From the NCBI GenBank assembly GCA_018241225.1, contig JAFEEG010000006.1:62001-126000 (forward strand): a stretch of 64,000 nucleotides of DNA. Direction: 5' to 3'. This DNA comes from Pseudomonadota bacterium. GTDB taxonomy: Bacteria; Pseudomonadota; Gammaproteobacteria; Burkholderiales; Burkholderiaceae_C. The position numbers and the translations under genes are program-made. The notes below the pieces were generated by a model that worked only from the letters and a program-made list of their open reading frames with translations, ran no database searches and was not told the DNA's origin. Shown piece after piece: positions 20,130 to 28,864 of this stretch; position 1 is the first letter of the stretch; the number at the start of each line of letters is the position of its first letter.

Positions 20130-21881
20130 ATGCACAAACTCCTCTATGTCGGCGGACACTACATCGCATTGATCCTGGTCCTGGCCTCGTGCTGGGGCTA
20201 CGGGCGTAGCGCGCTGCGCCTGGTCCTGGCGCAACGAGCCCCGGAAGACGCGGGCCTGACGACGCCCATCTCGATCACGCTGGGGCTGGGCGTGGCGATC
20301 TGCCTGCTCCAATGGCTCGGCATCGCGGGCATGCTGACGCAATGGGCGGTCGGGGCACTCCTTCTGCTTGGGATGGTCCTGGCTTTCACCCAATGGATCA
20401 TCATCCGCCGGGATGCCGTCCACTCTGACGCCACCTGGAAAGCACGCTGGCTCTCTCTTTCTCCCTGGGCCCGTTGCACGTTGCTTCTCGCGTTGCTCGC
20501 CCTCGTCGAGACCTTGCTGACTCCGCTGCGGCCACCACTCAAGTGGGACGAACTGATGTATCACCTGCCGCATGCCCAGCAATGGGCGAGCAGCGGGCGA
20601 CTGGATGTCACGACCTGGCTGCGCTACCCATGGTTCCCCTACAACTACGACCTGCTGTACGCGGCTTCGCTTGTCTTGGGCAGCGATGTGTTCACGCACC
20701 TGCTGCACGCGACATCTGGCTGGCTGACCGCCTGGCTCATTCTTGCGGTGGGCACCCGATACCTTGGGGTCGCACGCGCTGGGCTGGCAACCATCATCTG
20801 GCTCCTGCTGACGCGCAAGGAGTACGACGGCGCCATCAACGACATGGGCGTCACGCTGTTCGTGTTTGCGGCATGCGTCACCTTTCAGCAGTGGCGCGAG
20901 CATGGGTCCCGCGGCTGGCTTGCGATCTCGGCTTTCATGCTTGGCCTTGCCCTCGGGACCAAGTACCAGGCACTGCCGCTGATCGGCCTTTTCGGCCTGG
21001 CCGTTCTCTGGCGCACCCGCCGCATCGCAGATCTTGCCGTGGCGAGCATCGCACTCGCAGTTCCGTGCGCGTACTGGTACGGTCGCAACTGGATCCTTAC
21101 CGGAGATCCATTTGCTCCGATTGGCGGCCACATATTCGGGTTTTCGGATTGGAACGCGGGCGACTACAAGGGCCAGTTCGAAGACCTAGCCCAGTACGTC
21201 GGGCTGCCGCCTCGCATTCTCTGGGCGGCCCCACTGGCGCTGCTCGCGCGGTCGGTCCACCGTGAAGCACTGCGGGGCGCCATCATCTTTGCGCTGTTCT
21301 TCCTGGCGGCCTGGGCAGCCTCCTCTCGATTCGCGCGCTATCTCATGCCGGCGTTTCCGGTGCTCGCGCTGCTGGCGGCCAGCGGCTGGGCAGAGCTTGC
21401 GCGCCTCGTCGTGGGCCAGCGTGACATCGACAAGCACTTGCTCGTTCGATGGATCTTGCGCCTGTTGCCGATCGCCATGGCCGTGGCCGTCGTGGTGGAA
21501 CTCAAACGCGATGCGGCACGCATCGCACCTGACCCGGCCGCGCGCGATGCAATCGCTGGCCGCGAACTGGCCGGCTATCGACTGCTTCGCGACTTGAGCC
21601 AATCTGCCCCAGGCAAGATCTATCAGATCGGGCTCGAATACGCCATCTACTACGCACCGCACCCCATCTGGGGCGACTGGTTCGGCCCTTGGCGATATCG
21701 CGACTACCTCGACCTTGCGCCCGACGCTCTGCGAAACAAGCTGGCACACGAGGGCTTCCAACTCCTGCTGGTAAACACCGCCCGGTTTCCCGCTGTTGTC
21801 AGCAAGCCCGGGTTCCAACGCTACTTTGAAGAAGCGGATTCCGACGGACCGGTGAAACTCTACCGAATCAAACCAGAATGA
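20130..21881 (+). CDS. Polytopic GT-C fold glycosyltransferase-like membrane protein
   Basis: The 583-residue protein has about ten or more membrane segments and an acidic pair, Asp140-Glu141 in KWDELMYHLPHAQQW, in the first large external loop. This is the usual catalytic position of GT-C enzymes such as GT39/GT83 that take sugar from a polyprenyl-phosphate donor. A soluble C-terminal tail follows. Its stop overlaps the ATG of a GtrB/DPM-like gene (ATGA), and a GtrA-like flippase gene comes third. By analogy with phage gtr modules it would be the transferase that decorates a surface glycan, but acceptor and sugar are unknown. It lies 18 bp after prfC. Confidence 0.8.
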   Translation: MHKLLYVGGHYIALILVLASCWGYGRSALRLVLAQRAPEDAGLTTPISITLGLGVAICLLQWLGIAGMLTQWAVGALLLLGMVLAFTQWIIIRRDAVHSDATWKARWLSLSPWARCTLLLALLALVETLLTPLRPPLKWDELMYHLPHAQQWASSGRLDVTTWLRYPWFPYNYDLLYAASLVLGSDVFTHLLHATSGWLTAWLILAVGTRYLGVARAGLATIIWLLLTRKEYDGAINDMGVTLFVFAACVTFQQWREHGSRGWLAISAFMLGLALGTKYQALPLIGLFGLAVLWRTRRIADLAVASIALAVPCAYWYGRNWILTGDPFAPIGGHIFGFSDWNAGDYKGQFEDLAQYVGLPPRILWAAPLALLARSVHREALRGAIIFALFFLAAWAASSRFARYLMPAFPVLALLAASGWAELARLVVGQRDIDKHLLVRWILRLLPIAMAVAVVVELKRDAARIAPDPAARDAIAGRELAGYRLLRDLSQSAPGKIYQIGLEYAIYYAPHPIWGDWFGPWRYRDYLDLAPDALRNKLAHEGFQLLLVNTARFPAVVSKPGFQRYFEEADSDGPVKLYRIKPE

Positions 21882-22858
21882 CCTTGGCCGACATGGACTA
21901 CGACGACCTTCGCATCGCCTTCATCATTCCGTGCTTCAACGAGGCGCCCGCCATTGCGGCAGTCATTCAAGCGTGCCGGACAGCCATCCCCAGCGCCCAA
22001 GTGCATGTGTTCGACAATCGATCGACCGACGGCACGTCTGACGTGGCGCGCCGGCATGGCGCGATCGTCACGAATGTTCCGCTGCGCGGCAAAGGCAATG
22101 TGGTGCGCCGGATGTTTGCCGACGTCGAAGCCGACGTGTACATCATGGCCGACGGGGACGGCACCTACGACCTCTCGAATGCGATGGCGGGCGTTCATCG
22201 GCTGGTCGACGATAAGCTGGACATGATCGTTGGCTCGCGCATCGACAAGTTCGCCCAAGCGGATACCTACCGCAAAGGGCATCGCTTCGGCAACTGGATG
22301 CTGACCTCGGCTGGCAAGTCTCTGTTCGGTGGAGAGTTCACCGACATGCTCTCGGGCTTCCGGATTTTTTCCCGCCGCTACGTCAAGTCCTTTCCGGCAC
22401 TTGCCAGCGGATTCGAAATCGAGACGGAGCTTGCCGTGCATGCGCTCGAGCAGCGCATGCCTTGCGCCGAAATGCCTGTCCATTATTTCGAGCGTGCCGA
22501 AGGCACCGAGAGCAAGCTGTCCACCTACCGCGATGGCTGGCGCATTCTTTGGACCATTGCCCGGTTCTTCATCAATGAGCGGCCGCTGGTGTTCTTTTCC
22601 TGGATTGCAGCCGCCCTGGCGCTGAGCTCGCTCGTGCTGGCGGCCCCACTGGCGGTGACCTATGTGGAGACGGGCCTGGTGCCAAGATTGCCGACCGCGA
22701 TTCTGGCCACGGGCCTGATGCTCGCGGCCATGCTGTCGGGCGTCTGCGGTGCCGTCCTGCGCACGGTCACGCTGGGTCGAAAGGAAGCGAAACGCGTGGC
22801 CTATCTTTCCATTCCGGTCTTGTCTCGCATCCAATCCCATGGCTCAGGGCGTTCCTAA
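21878..22858 (+). CDS. Family 2 glycosyltransferase, GtrB/dolichol-phosphate-mannose-synthase-like
   Basis: The cytoplasmic domain (about 1-235) opens with IAFIIPCFNEAPAI, has FDNRSTDGT and the metal-binding DGDGTYD, and continues with SGFRIFSRRYVKSFP. Two hydrophobic C-terminal segments follow, as in GtrB-type polyprenyl-phosphate glycosyltransferases, which charge undecaprenyl phosphate with a sugar from a nucleotide donor. It is translationally coupled to the GT-C gene before it (ATGA overlap) and overlaps the GtrA-like gene after it by 20 bases. It should make the lipid-linked sugar used by the GT-C partner. Confidence 0.88.
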   Translation: MTLADMDYDDLRIAFIIPCFNEAPAIAAVIQACRTAIPSAQVHVFDNRSTDGTSDVARRHGAIVTNVPLRGKGNVVRRMFADVEADVYIMADGDGTYDLSNAMAGVHRLVDDKLDMIVGSRIDKFAQADTYRKGHRFGNWMLTSAGKSLFGGEFTDMLSGFRIFSRRYVKSFPALASGFEIETELAVHALEQRMPCAEMPVHYFERAEGTESKLSTYRDGWRILWTIARFFINERPLVFFSWIAAALALSSLVLAAPLAVTYVETGLVPRLPTAILATGLMLAAMLSGVCGAVLRTVTLGRKEAKRVAYLSIPVLSRIQSHGSGRS

Positions 22859-23270
22859 ACAATTCCTGCGCTTTTGCGCAGTCGGCGCAGCGGGGTTTTT
22901 CGTCGATGCCGCCGTTCTCTACATGGTGGCGCCCGTGGTCGGCTGGTATGCCGGTCGGGTGGTGTCCTTCTGGGCCGCGGCCACCACCACCTGGGTGTTC
23001 AATCGAACCTTCACGTTTCGGGCGCATGCTGAAATTGCACAACCCGGCAGCGCCAAGCGAGGGCTCCTTCGCGAATACCTGTCGTATCTCGCGTCGATGC
23101 TGGGAGGCGCCGTCGTCAACTACGGTGCCTACCTGTTGACGCTTCACTTCGTACCAGGCTCGGCAGCTCCGTTGATCGGAGTCGCAGTCGGCAGTTGTGC
23201 GGGGCTGGTCGTCAACTTTCTGGTCGCCCGGCATATCGTCTTTGCAGCAAGGCGCGAAGGCGATCGCTGA
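22839..23270 (+). CDS. GtrA-family membrane protein (putative lipid-linked sugar flippase)
   Basis: The 143-residue product has four hydrophobic segments and the GtrA hallmarks: an N-terminal FLRFCAVGAAGFFVDAAV and the NRTFTF motif after TM2. GtrA proteins are thought to flip undecaprenyl-phosphate-sugar across the inner membrane. ATG 22839 gives the start MAQGVPKQFLRF; it overlaps the previous gene by 20 bases. It completes a three-gene donor synthesis, flipping and transfer set. Confidence 0.88.
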   Translation: MAQGVPKQFLRFCAVGAAGFFVDAAVLYMVAPVVGWYAGRVVSFWAAATTTWVFNRTFTFRAHAEIAQPGSAKRGLLREYLSYLASMLGGAVVNYGAYLLTLHFVPGSAAPLIGVAVGSCAGLVVNFLVARHIVFAARREGDR

Positions 23271-23282
23271 TCGGGCACCTGG

Positions 23283-24086
23283 CTAGCTCCCCGTCGACGC
23301 ATAGCGACGCAGCCCCAGGCGCCACAACCCGAACGCCGCTGCCAGGAACACGAAGCCGGCGAGCGGCGACACCCACCCCGTCCACTGCGGCGCCCCGAGC
23401 GGGTCGGGCTTGCCCAGCATCGCCAGGACCGGGTAGTAGGCCACGCAGGCCAGCGGCACGGCAAAGGTCAGGAAGCGGCGGAACCACCGGGCGTACAGCG
23501 CCAGCGGGTACTGCGCGGCCTGCACGCCGCCGTAGGTCAGCACGTTGGCGATCTCCAGGCTCTCGACCGTCCAGAACGACAGCGTGCCCTGCAGCACCAG
23601 GATGCCGAGGAACAGCGCCACGCCTCCCGCCATGGCGAATGTCGCCACAGCAATCGTCTGCGGCTCCCAACCGATGCCCGACTGCGCCGCGCCCCAGGCC
23701 AGCACTAGCGCGCCTTGCAGCAGGCGCCCCATGCGGCTGATGCGCAAGTCGTGGCCCATCAACTGCAGCGCCAGCGGGCGTGGCCGCAGCAACAGCCGGT
23801 CGAAGTGCCCGGTGCGAAGGAACTCGGTGCCCAGCACATCGAAACCACGCCCGAGCGCATCGGCCACCGCGAACATGCAATTGACCAGGCCGTAGAAGAC
23901 GGCGACCTCGCCGAAGGTCCAGCCGTGCACTGCGCCGAAGCGGTGGAACAGGGCCCAGGTGGCAACCACCTCGATGCCGGTCCCCAGCACCTGGGCCAGC
24001 ACCAGCAGGAGCGCGGAGGCCGGATAGCGGGCCTGCGCGCTGAGCGATGCCTTCACCAGGCGCAGGAAGAGCGCGAGCGAGCCCAC
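23283..24086 (-). CDS. ABC-2 type exporter permease (second of two)
   Basis: The 267-residue product has six hydrophobic segments and no other domain, in the style of ABC-2/DUF990 permeases found next to daunorubicin- or YadG-type ATPases. The segment TEFLRTGHFDRLLLRPRPL after TM2 is characteristic of this permease type. The GTG start at 24086 lies one base after the stop of the first permease gene (TGAAGTG), so the two are coupled and likely form a heterodimeric channel. The exported substrate is unknown. Confidence 0.87.
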   Translation of the reverse strand: MGSLALFLRLVKASLSAQARYPASALLLVLAQVLGTGIEVVATWALFHRFGAVHGWTFGEVAVFYGLVNCMFAVADALGRGFDVLGTEFLRTGHFDRLLLRPRPLALQLMGHDLRISRMGRLLQGALVLAWGAAQSGIGWEPQTIAVATFAMAGGVALFLGILVLQGTLSFWTVESLEIANVLTYGGVQAAQYPLALYARWFRRFLTFAVPLACVAYYPVLAMLGKPDPLGAPQWTGWVSPLAGFVFLAAAFGLWRLGLRRYASTGS

Positions 24087-24087
24087 T

Positions 24088-24936
24088 TCAGCCGCCCTGC
24101 ACTTCCAGCCGGTTCATCGTGCGCGCCATGGCCGCACGCCCCAGCAGGACTGTCGCCCCGATCCAGAAGCACTGCAGGCCCAGCCCGGCCCAGGCTTGCG
24201 GACCGCTCAAGAGGCCGAAGTACAGGCGTGCAGGAATATCCATCACGCCCGCCAGCGGCTGCACCAGTAGCAGCACCTGCCAGGACTCGGGCAGCAGCGC
24301 CAGCGGCAGCAGGTTGCCCGAGAAGACGATGACCACCGGCGCGACAAACGCGTTGATGCCGCGCTCGTTCAATGCCGCGACCGTTGCCACGTTCAGCAGC
24401 ATCACCATCGAGGTCGACAGCAGCAGCGCCAGCACGAGCGACACGCCAAAGGCAAGGGCGGCCGCCAGGTCCGCGGGCAGCTGCCAGGCCCACGCCCGCA
24501 GCCCGAGCAACGGCAGCGCGAGCGCCGCGAAGACGAACATCAGCGCCAGGCGGGGCAGCACGCGCGCCGCGATCCATCCCATGCTGCGCGCGAACCACAG
24601 CGCATAGACATCGACCGGTCGCAACCGGTCGTAGGCCACGGCGCCGGTGCGCGCCGACAGCGCCACCTCCGAGTCGCCAAGCCACGGCAACAGCGCGAAC
24701 AGGCCTTGCGCCAACCAGGTGTAGGTGACGGCCTGGGCCAGCGACATGGGGGCGATGCCGCCCCCGCCAGCCGCAGCGCTGCCATAGAAGGCCGCGAACA
24801 CCATCACCTTGATGCCGCCCCACCAGCATTGCGTTGCAAAGCCCGCCAGTGCGGCCGCGCGGTACTGCAGCATCTGCAGGAAGCGGGACATGAAGGCGGC
24901 ACGCAGCGGGCGCGCCAGCACACCCAGGCGCTTCAC
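24088..24936 (-). CDS. ABC-2 type exporter permease (first of two)
   Basis: The 282-residue membrane protein has six hydrophobic segments and the same general layout as its neighbour (SEVALSARTGAVAYDRLRPVD after TM2). The start is a GTG at 24936 that overlaps the stop of the ATPase gene by four bases (GTGA). The frame stays open far upstream through the ATPase gene, which is a G+C artefact. Together with the next permease and the ATPase it forms a complete exporter. Confidence 0.87.
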   Translation of the reverse strand: MKRLGVLARPLRAAFMSRFLQMLQYRAAALAGFATQCWWGGIKVMVFAAFYGSAAAGGGGIAPMSLAQAVTYTWLAQGLFALLPWLGDSEVALSARTGAVAYDRLRPVDVYALWFARSMGWIAARVLPRLALMFVFAALALPLLGLRAWAWQLPADLAAALAFGVSLVLALLLSTSMVMLLNVATVAALNERGINAFVAPVVIVFSGNLLPLALLPESWQVLLLVQPLAGVMDIPARLYFGLLSGPQAWAGLGLQCFWIGATVLLGRAAMARTMNRLEVQGG

Positions 24937-25928
24937 GCCTCGGCCGCTCCATGCATGTCGTAGAAGCGCGAGATGACGGCCTCGATCGCCAGCCCCTCCA
25001 GGCGAATGTCCTCGACCGGGTGCTCGGCCGCGATTCGCGCGATGAGGGCGGGCGCAGCCGTCACGGCCGGGTCGAATTCGAGCACCAGCGTCTGGCCCTC
25101 GCGCGAACACAACGTGGCACCCGCCACCTGCTGCGGCAAGGCGGCCCCCTGCGCGAAATCGACCACCAGCCGCCGCTGCGCCATCACCTGTGCCCGCAGC
25201 GCATCGACCGGGCTGTCGGCCAGCACGCGGCCGTGCCCGATGACGATCACGCGCCGGGCCAGCGCCTCGATGTCGTGCATGTCGTGCGTGGTCAGCAGCA
25301 CGGTGGTGCCGCGTTCCTGGTTGGCGCGGCGCACGAAATCGCGCACGGCCAGCTTCGACGGCGCGTCCAGGCCGATGGTGGGCTCGTCCAGAAACAGGAT
25401 GTCCGGCTCGTGCAGCAGCGCCGCCGCAATCTCGGCACGCATGCGCTGGCCCAGCGACAGCTGCCGCACCGGCTGGTCGAGCACGCGTTCGAGCCGAAGC
25501 AGCGACACCAGTTCGTCGCGCGTGCGCCGGTAGCGAGCCGCGTCGACGCGATAGATGTCGCGCAGCAGATCGAAGCCGTCGCCCACCGGCAGGTCCCACC
25601 ACAGCTGCGTGCGCTGGCCGAACACCACGCCGATTCGCCCCACGTGGCGCTCGCGGTCGGCAAAGGGATCGCGCCCGTCCACCTCGACTCGCCCGCCGTC
25701 GGGCCGCAGGATGCCCGCCAGGATCTTGATGGTGGTGGACTTGCCCGCACCGTTGGGCCCGATGAAGCCCAGCAATTCGCCGCGCTCGAGCGCGAACGAC
25801 ACGCCCGACAGCGCGTCCACCGTGCGGTGCCGCCGCTTCACGAGCCCGCGCAGCGCGCCCGCGAGGCCCGGGTCGCGCTCGGATATTCGATAGCTCTTGT
25901 GCAGTCGGTCGACGAGGATGTGCGGCAT
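24933..25928 (-). CDS. ABC transporter ATP-binding protein
   Basis: The 331-residue ATPase powers the two downstream permeases. Walker A is GPNGAGKST, the signature is LSLGQRMRAE and Walker B is [12 protein letters not shown], followed by TTHDMHDIEALARR. A C-terminal extension of about 80 residues (from about 250) is typical of drug/polysaccharide-type ABC-2 exporters. The three genes overlap or nearly touch and are one transcription unit. They lie against the end of the sugar-transfer cassette but on the opposite strand, so a link with glycan export is only a possibility. Confidence 0.93.
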   Translation of the reverse strand: MPHILVDRLHKSYRISERDPGLAGALRGLVKRRHRTVDALSGVSFALERGELLGFIGPNGAGKSTTIKILAGILRPDGGRVEVDGRDPFADRERHVGRIGVVFGQRTQLWWDLPVGDGFDLLRDIYRVDAARYRRTRDELVSLLRLERVLDQPVRQLSLGQRMRAEIAAALLHEPDILFLDEPTIGLDAPSKLAVRDFVRRANQERGTTVLLTTHDMHDIEALARRVIVIGHGRVLADSPVDALRAQVMAQRRLVVDFAQGAALPQQVAGATLCSREGQTLVLEFDPAVTAAPALIARIAAEHPVEDIRLEGLAIEAVISRFYDMHGAAEA

Positions 25929-26001
25929 GGCAGGCGGCTCGAAGGGGGCGCGATGCTACACGATGCCGGTAGGATCGCGGCTCCCTCTCGATTGCCCCGC
26001 C

Positions 26002-26847
26002 ATGCCGACGCCGACCTCCACGCCCTCCCGACAAGACCGCCTGCTGCCGCTGGACCAGTGGGGAGCCGTCGCGCGGCGCGAGTTGATCGGCGTGTTCACC
26101 GACATCGACGACACCTTGACGACCGACGGCGAGGTGCCGCCGGGCACCGTGGCGGCGCTGGGCGCGCTGCGCGCCGCCGGCCTGCACGTGGTGGCCATCA
26201 CCGGCCGCCCGGTGGGCTGGAGCGAACCCTTTGCCGCGCGCTGGCCGGTGGACGCCATCGTGCCCGAGAACGGCGCCATGGCACTGCTGCCCACGGGCGA
26301 GCCCGACGCGCAAGGCAAGCGCGCGCTGCGCCGCATCTACCAGCAGGACGAAGCGACCCGGGCGCGCAACCATGCCCGCATGCAAGAGGTACTGGCCGAC
26401 ATCGAGCGCGACATCCCCGGCGCAAGGCGCGCGCAGGACTCGGCCGGCCGCGAATGCGACATCGCGGTGGACCACAGCGAATTCACACAACTGTCCGACG
26501 CGCAGATCGACAAGGTGGTGCTGGCCATGCGCGTGGTCGGCATGCACGCCACGGTCAGCAGCATCCACGTCAACGGCTGGTTCGGCGACCACAACAAGCT
26601 CGAAGGCGCGCACTGGATCGTGCGCCAGCTGTGGAACCGAGACCTGGGCGCCGAGCGCCAGCGCTGGGCCTTCGTGGGCGACTCGACCAACGACGCGCTC
26701 ATGTTCCACTACTTCGAGCACAGCGTCGGCGTGGCCAACATCGCCCGCTTCGTGCCGCACCTGTCGGACCTGCCCAGCTACGTCACGCGCAGCGAGCGCG
26801 GCGCGGGCTTCGAGGAAGTGGCGCGGGCGATCCTGGCCGCGCGCTGA
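26002..26847 (+). CDS. HAD-superfamily (Cof-like) phosphatase
   Basis: The 281-residue product has the four HAD motifs: the nucleophile loop VFTDIDDTLT, AITGRPVGW, a conserved Lys region with cap domain (HVNGWFGDHNKLEGAH), and GDSTNDALMF. The cap and final motifs resemble the IIB group that contains sugar-phosphate and sucrose-phosphate phosphatases. The ATG at 26002 is well placed; the frame extends upstream across the divergent ABC ATPase promoter without good signals. The substrate is probably a phosphorylated sugar, but which one cannot be said. Confidence 0.88.
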   Translation: MPTPTSTPSRQDRLLPLDQWGAVARRELIGVFTDIDDTLTTDGEVPPGTVAALGALRAAGLHVVAITGRPVGWSEPFAARWPVDAIVPENGAMALLPTGEPDAQGKRALRRIYQQDEATRARNHARMQEVLADIERDIPGARRAQDSAGRECDIAVDHSEFTQLSDAQIDKVVLAMRVVGMHATVSSIHVNGWFGDHNKLEGAHWIVRQLWNRDLGAERQRWAFVGDSTNDALMFHYFEHSVGVANIARFVPHLSDLPSYVTRSERGAGFEEVARAILAAR

Positions 26848-26862
26848 TTCAGCGGACGCGCG

Positions 26863-27696
26863 TCAGCGCACGCTGAAGCTCACGGGCTTGGCCTGCACCA
26901 TCGCCTTGCCGTCGGCATTGCCGATCAGTTCCAGCTTCGTGCTGTAGTCGCCGCGCGGGGGGCTGAGCCACACCTCCGTCTGCCCGCCGTCGAGCTCGAT
27001 CACCTCGCTCTTCTGGCCGCTGCGCTCCAGCGTGAGGCGGAAGTGCCCCGTGCCGTCTAGCTTGGGGCTGGTGTGAGACACGTTGTAGCCGCTGGCGTGG
27101 AACTGCATGCGCATCGGCAGCTGCACCGCGCCGCGGTCGGCAGCGCCCAGCACCTCGATGCGCTGCGGGCCCAGCACGTCGGCCGGCTTCACGTCCTTGT
27201 TCTGCTTGGTCACCGTGATGCGCATCGGCTTGCTGTAGACGAAGTACGGAATGTGGCCCTGGTCGGCCAGCACCAGGCGCAGCGTGTAGCTGCCGGGCGG
27301 CAGGTCGACCACCGCCTCCATCTGGCCCTTGCCGAAGTGCACGTACTTCTCGGTGAAGGGCAGCGGCTTCTTGAAGTCCAGCGGCAGCGGCTGGTCGATC
27401 AGCAGGTGGTGGTGCCCTGCCCGGCCGGCCGTCTTGCCCGCCGGCACGATGCCGCGCATGCTCAGGCCGAAGCGCGCAACAAAGGGCGCCTCCACGCTGG
27501 CGCCGTCTTTCAGGTTGGTGAAATAGGCCTCGGGCGACCAGCTTGGCGGCACCACCACCCAGGGGTGCGACGGCAGGTCGGCCAGGTCGGTGTCAGCCGG
27601 CGGCGTCTGCGCGCTGGCCGGGCCCGCCAGAAGGCAGGCGGCGGCCGCCAGGGCCAGAATTGTCGAAGCCTTGATCCTCACCACCCTCAGAGCCAT
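26863..27696 (-). CDS. Exported DUF4399 protein
   Basis: A signal peptide (ILALAAAACLLAGPASAQ) is followed by a DUF4399-type domain: EAYFTNLKDGASVEAPFVARFGL, then GHHHLLID and PGSYTLRLVLADQGHIPY. The His-rich GHHHLLID could bind metal. A second beta-rich part fills the C-terminus. The family has no established function. It is a stand-alone gene that converges with the HAD phosphatase and is separated from it by 15 bases. Confidence 0.8.
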   Translation of the reverse strand: MALRVVRIKASTILALAAAACLLAGPASAQTPPADTDLADLPSHPWVVVPPSWSPEAYFTNLKDGASVEAPFVARFGLSMRGIVPAGKTAGRAGHHHLLIDQPLPLDFKKPLPFTEKYVHFGKGQMEAVVDLPPGSYTLRLVLADQGHIPYFVYSKPMRITVTKQNKDVKPADVLGPQRIEVLGAADRGAVQLPMRMQFHASGYNVSHTSPKLDGTGHFRLTLERSGQKSEVIELDGGQTEVWLSPPRGDYSTKLELIGNADGKAMVQAKPVSFSVR

Positions 27697-27786
27697 GCGA
27701 CACCTTTTGTTTCAATTGGTGCGCAATTGTGTAGCCAAAAGCGTGCGTCCCGGGAAACGGAATTCGGGTGTTTTTCACGAAGACGC

Positions 27787-28761
27787 TCAACTGCCCTTGG
27801 CCAGGCCCAGCTTGTCGATCAGCGCCTTCTCCTTTTTCACCGTTTCCTCGGCAAAGGCGGTGTACTGGGCCGAGCTCATGTAGATGGGCACCATGTCGTA
27901 GCGGCCCAGCGCGGCCAGGTAGCTGGGCTCTTCCATGGCCTGCTTGAAGGCGTCGTGCAGCTTCTTCACCACCTCGGGCGGCGTGCCCCGGGGTGCGCCG
28001 ATGCCGAAGGGCGAGTTCTGCACGATGTCGTAGCCCAGCTCCTTGAGCGTGGGCGCATCGGGAAACTTGGCCAGCCGCTTGTCGCCCCAGGTGTTGAGCA
28101 CGCGCAGCTTGCCCGACTCCACATGCGGCGCCCAGCCGGTGCTGTCGGACGCGGCCATCAGGTGCCCGCCCAGCAGCGCCTGCATCAGGTCGGCATTGCC
28201 CTTGTACGGCACGTGCTGCAGCTGGATGCCGGCCTGCTGCGCCAGCAGCTCGGTGGTCAGGTGCGGGCTGGTGAGGTTGCCGGTGGAGCCGTAGGTGAGC
28301 TTGCCCGGATTGGCCTTGGCATAGGCCACGAACTCTCTCCAGTTCTTGATGGGGCTGTCAGTGGGCACCACCATGCCGAAGGCGTAGCCGGTGACGTTGA
28401 TCACATAGCTGATGTCCTTCACCGGGTCCCAGTTGATCTTGGTGGTGTAGCCGATGCGAAACACGCCCAGGGGAATCTGGCCGATGGTGTAGCCGTCGGG
28501 CGCCGAGGTCTGCAGTGCCTGCGCGGGCAGCGTGCCGCCTGCACCGGGCTTGTTCTCCACGATCACCGGCTGGCCCAGCACCTTGCCGGCGTTGTCGGCC
28601 AGTTGGCGCATGGTGATGTCGGTGGGCCCGCCGGCCGGGAAGGCAATCACCAGCTTGATGGGCTTGTTCGGGAAGCCCTGGGCCTGTGCGGCCACGGGCC
28701 AGGCCAGGCTGGCCAGGGCGGCGAGCGAGGCGGTGCGAAGAAGCAAGGTGCGTCGGGACAT
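27787..28761 (-). CDS. Bug-family (TctC-like) periplasmic solute-binding protein
   Basis: The 324-residue protein has a twin-Arg-less signal (TASLAALASLAWPVAAQAQG) and the Bug fold with FPNKPIKLVIAFPAGGPTD, ENKPGAGG and LLGGHLMAASDS. Bug proteins bind carboxylates or small aromatic/amino acids, and expand hugely in Burkholderiales, usually as orphans without TctAB permease genes, as here. It lies downstream of the amidohydrolase gene on the same strand with a 103-base gap. The ligand cannot be predicted. Confidence 0.92.
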   Translation of the reverse strand: MSRRTLLLRTASLAALASLAWPVAAQAQGFPNKPIKLVIAFPAGGPTDITMRQLADNAGKVLGQPVIVENKPGAGGTLPAQALQTSAPDGYTIGQIPLGVFRIGYTTKINWDPVKDISYVINVTGYAFGMVVPTDSPIKNWREFVAYAKANPGKLTYGSTGNLTSPHLTTELLAQQAGIQLQHVPYKGNADLMQALLGGHLMAASDSTGWAPHVESGKLRVLNTWGDKRLAKFPDAPTLKELGYDIVQNSPFGIGAPRGTPPEVVKKLHDAFKQAMEEPSYLAALGRYDMVPIYMSSAQYTAFAEETVKKEKALIDKLGLAKGS

Positions 28762-28864
28762 GGGCAGGGCTCCTGGTTGGCGTGCGTGGCAGGTCCGGGC
28801 ATTGGGCCGGCCCCTCGCGCAGGCGGCAATCAGGAGTCACCCGGAAGCAGAATGAAAGCTTCGC

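Noticed and set aside
24937..26760. Upstream extension of the first ABC-2 permease frame to 890 residues
   Set aside because: The extension runs through the ATPase gene in another frame and its translation is Arg/Ala/Gly-rich. GTG 24936 overlapping the ATPase stop (GTGA) is a much better start.
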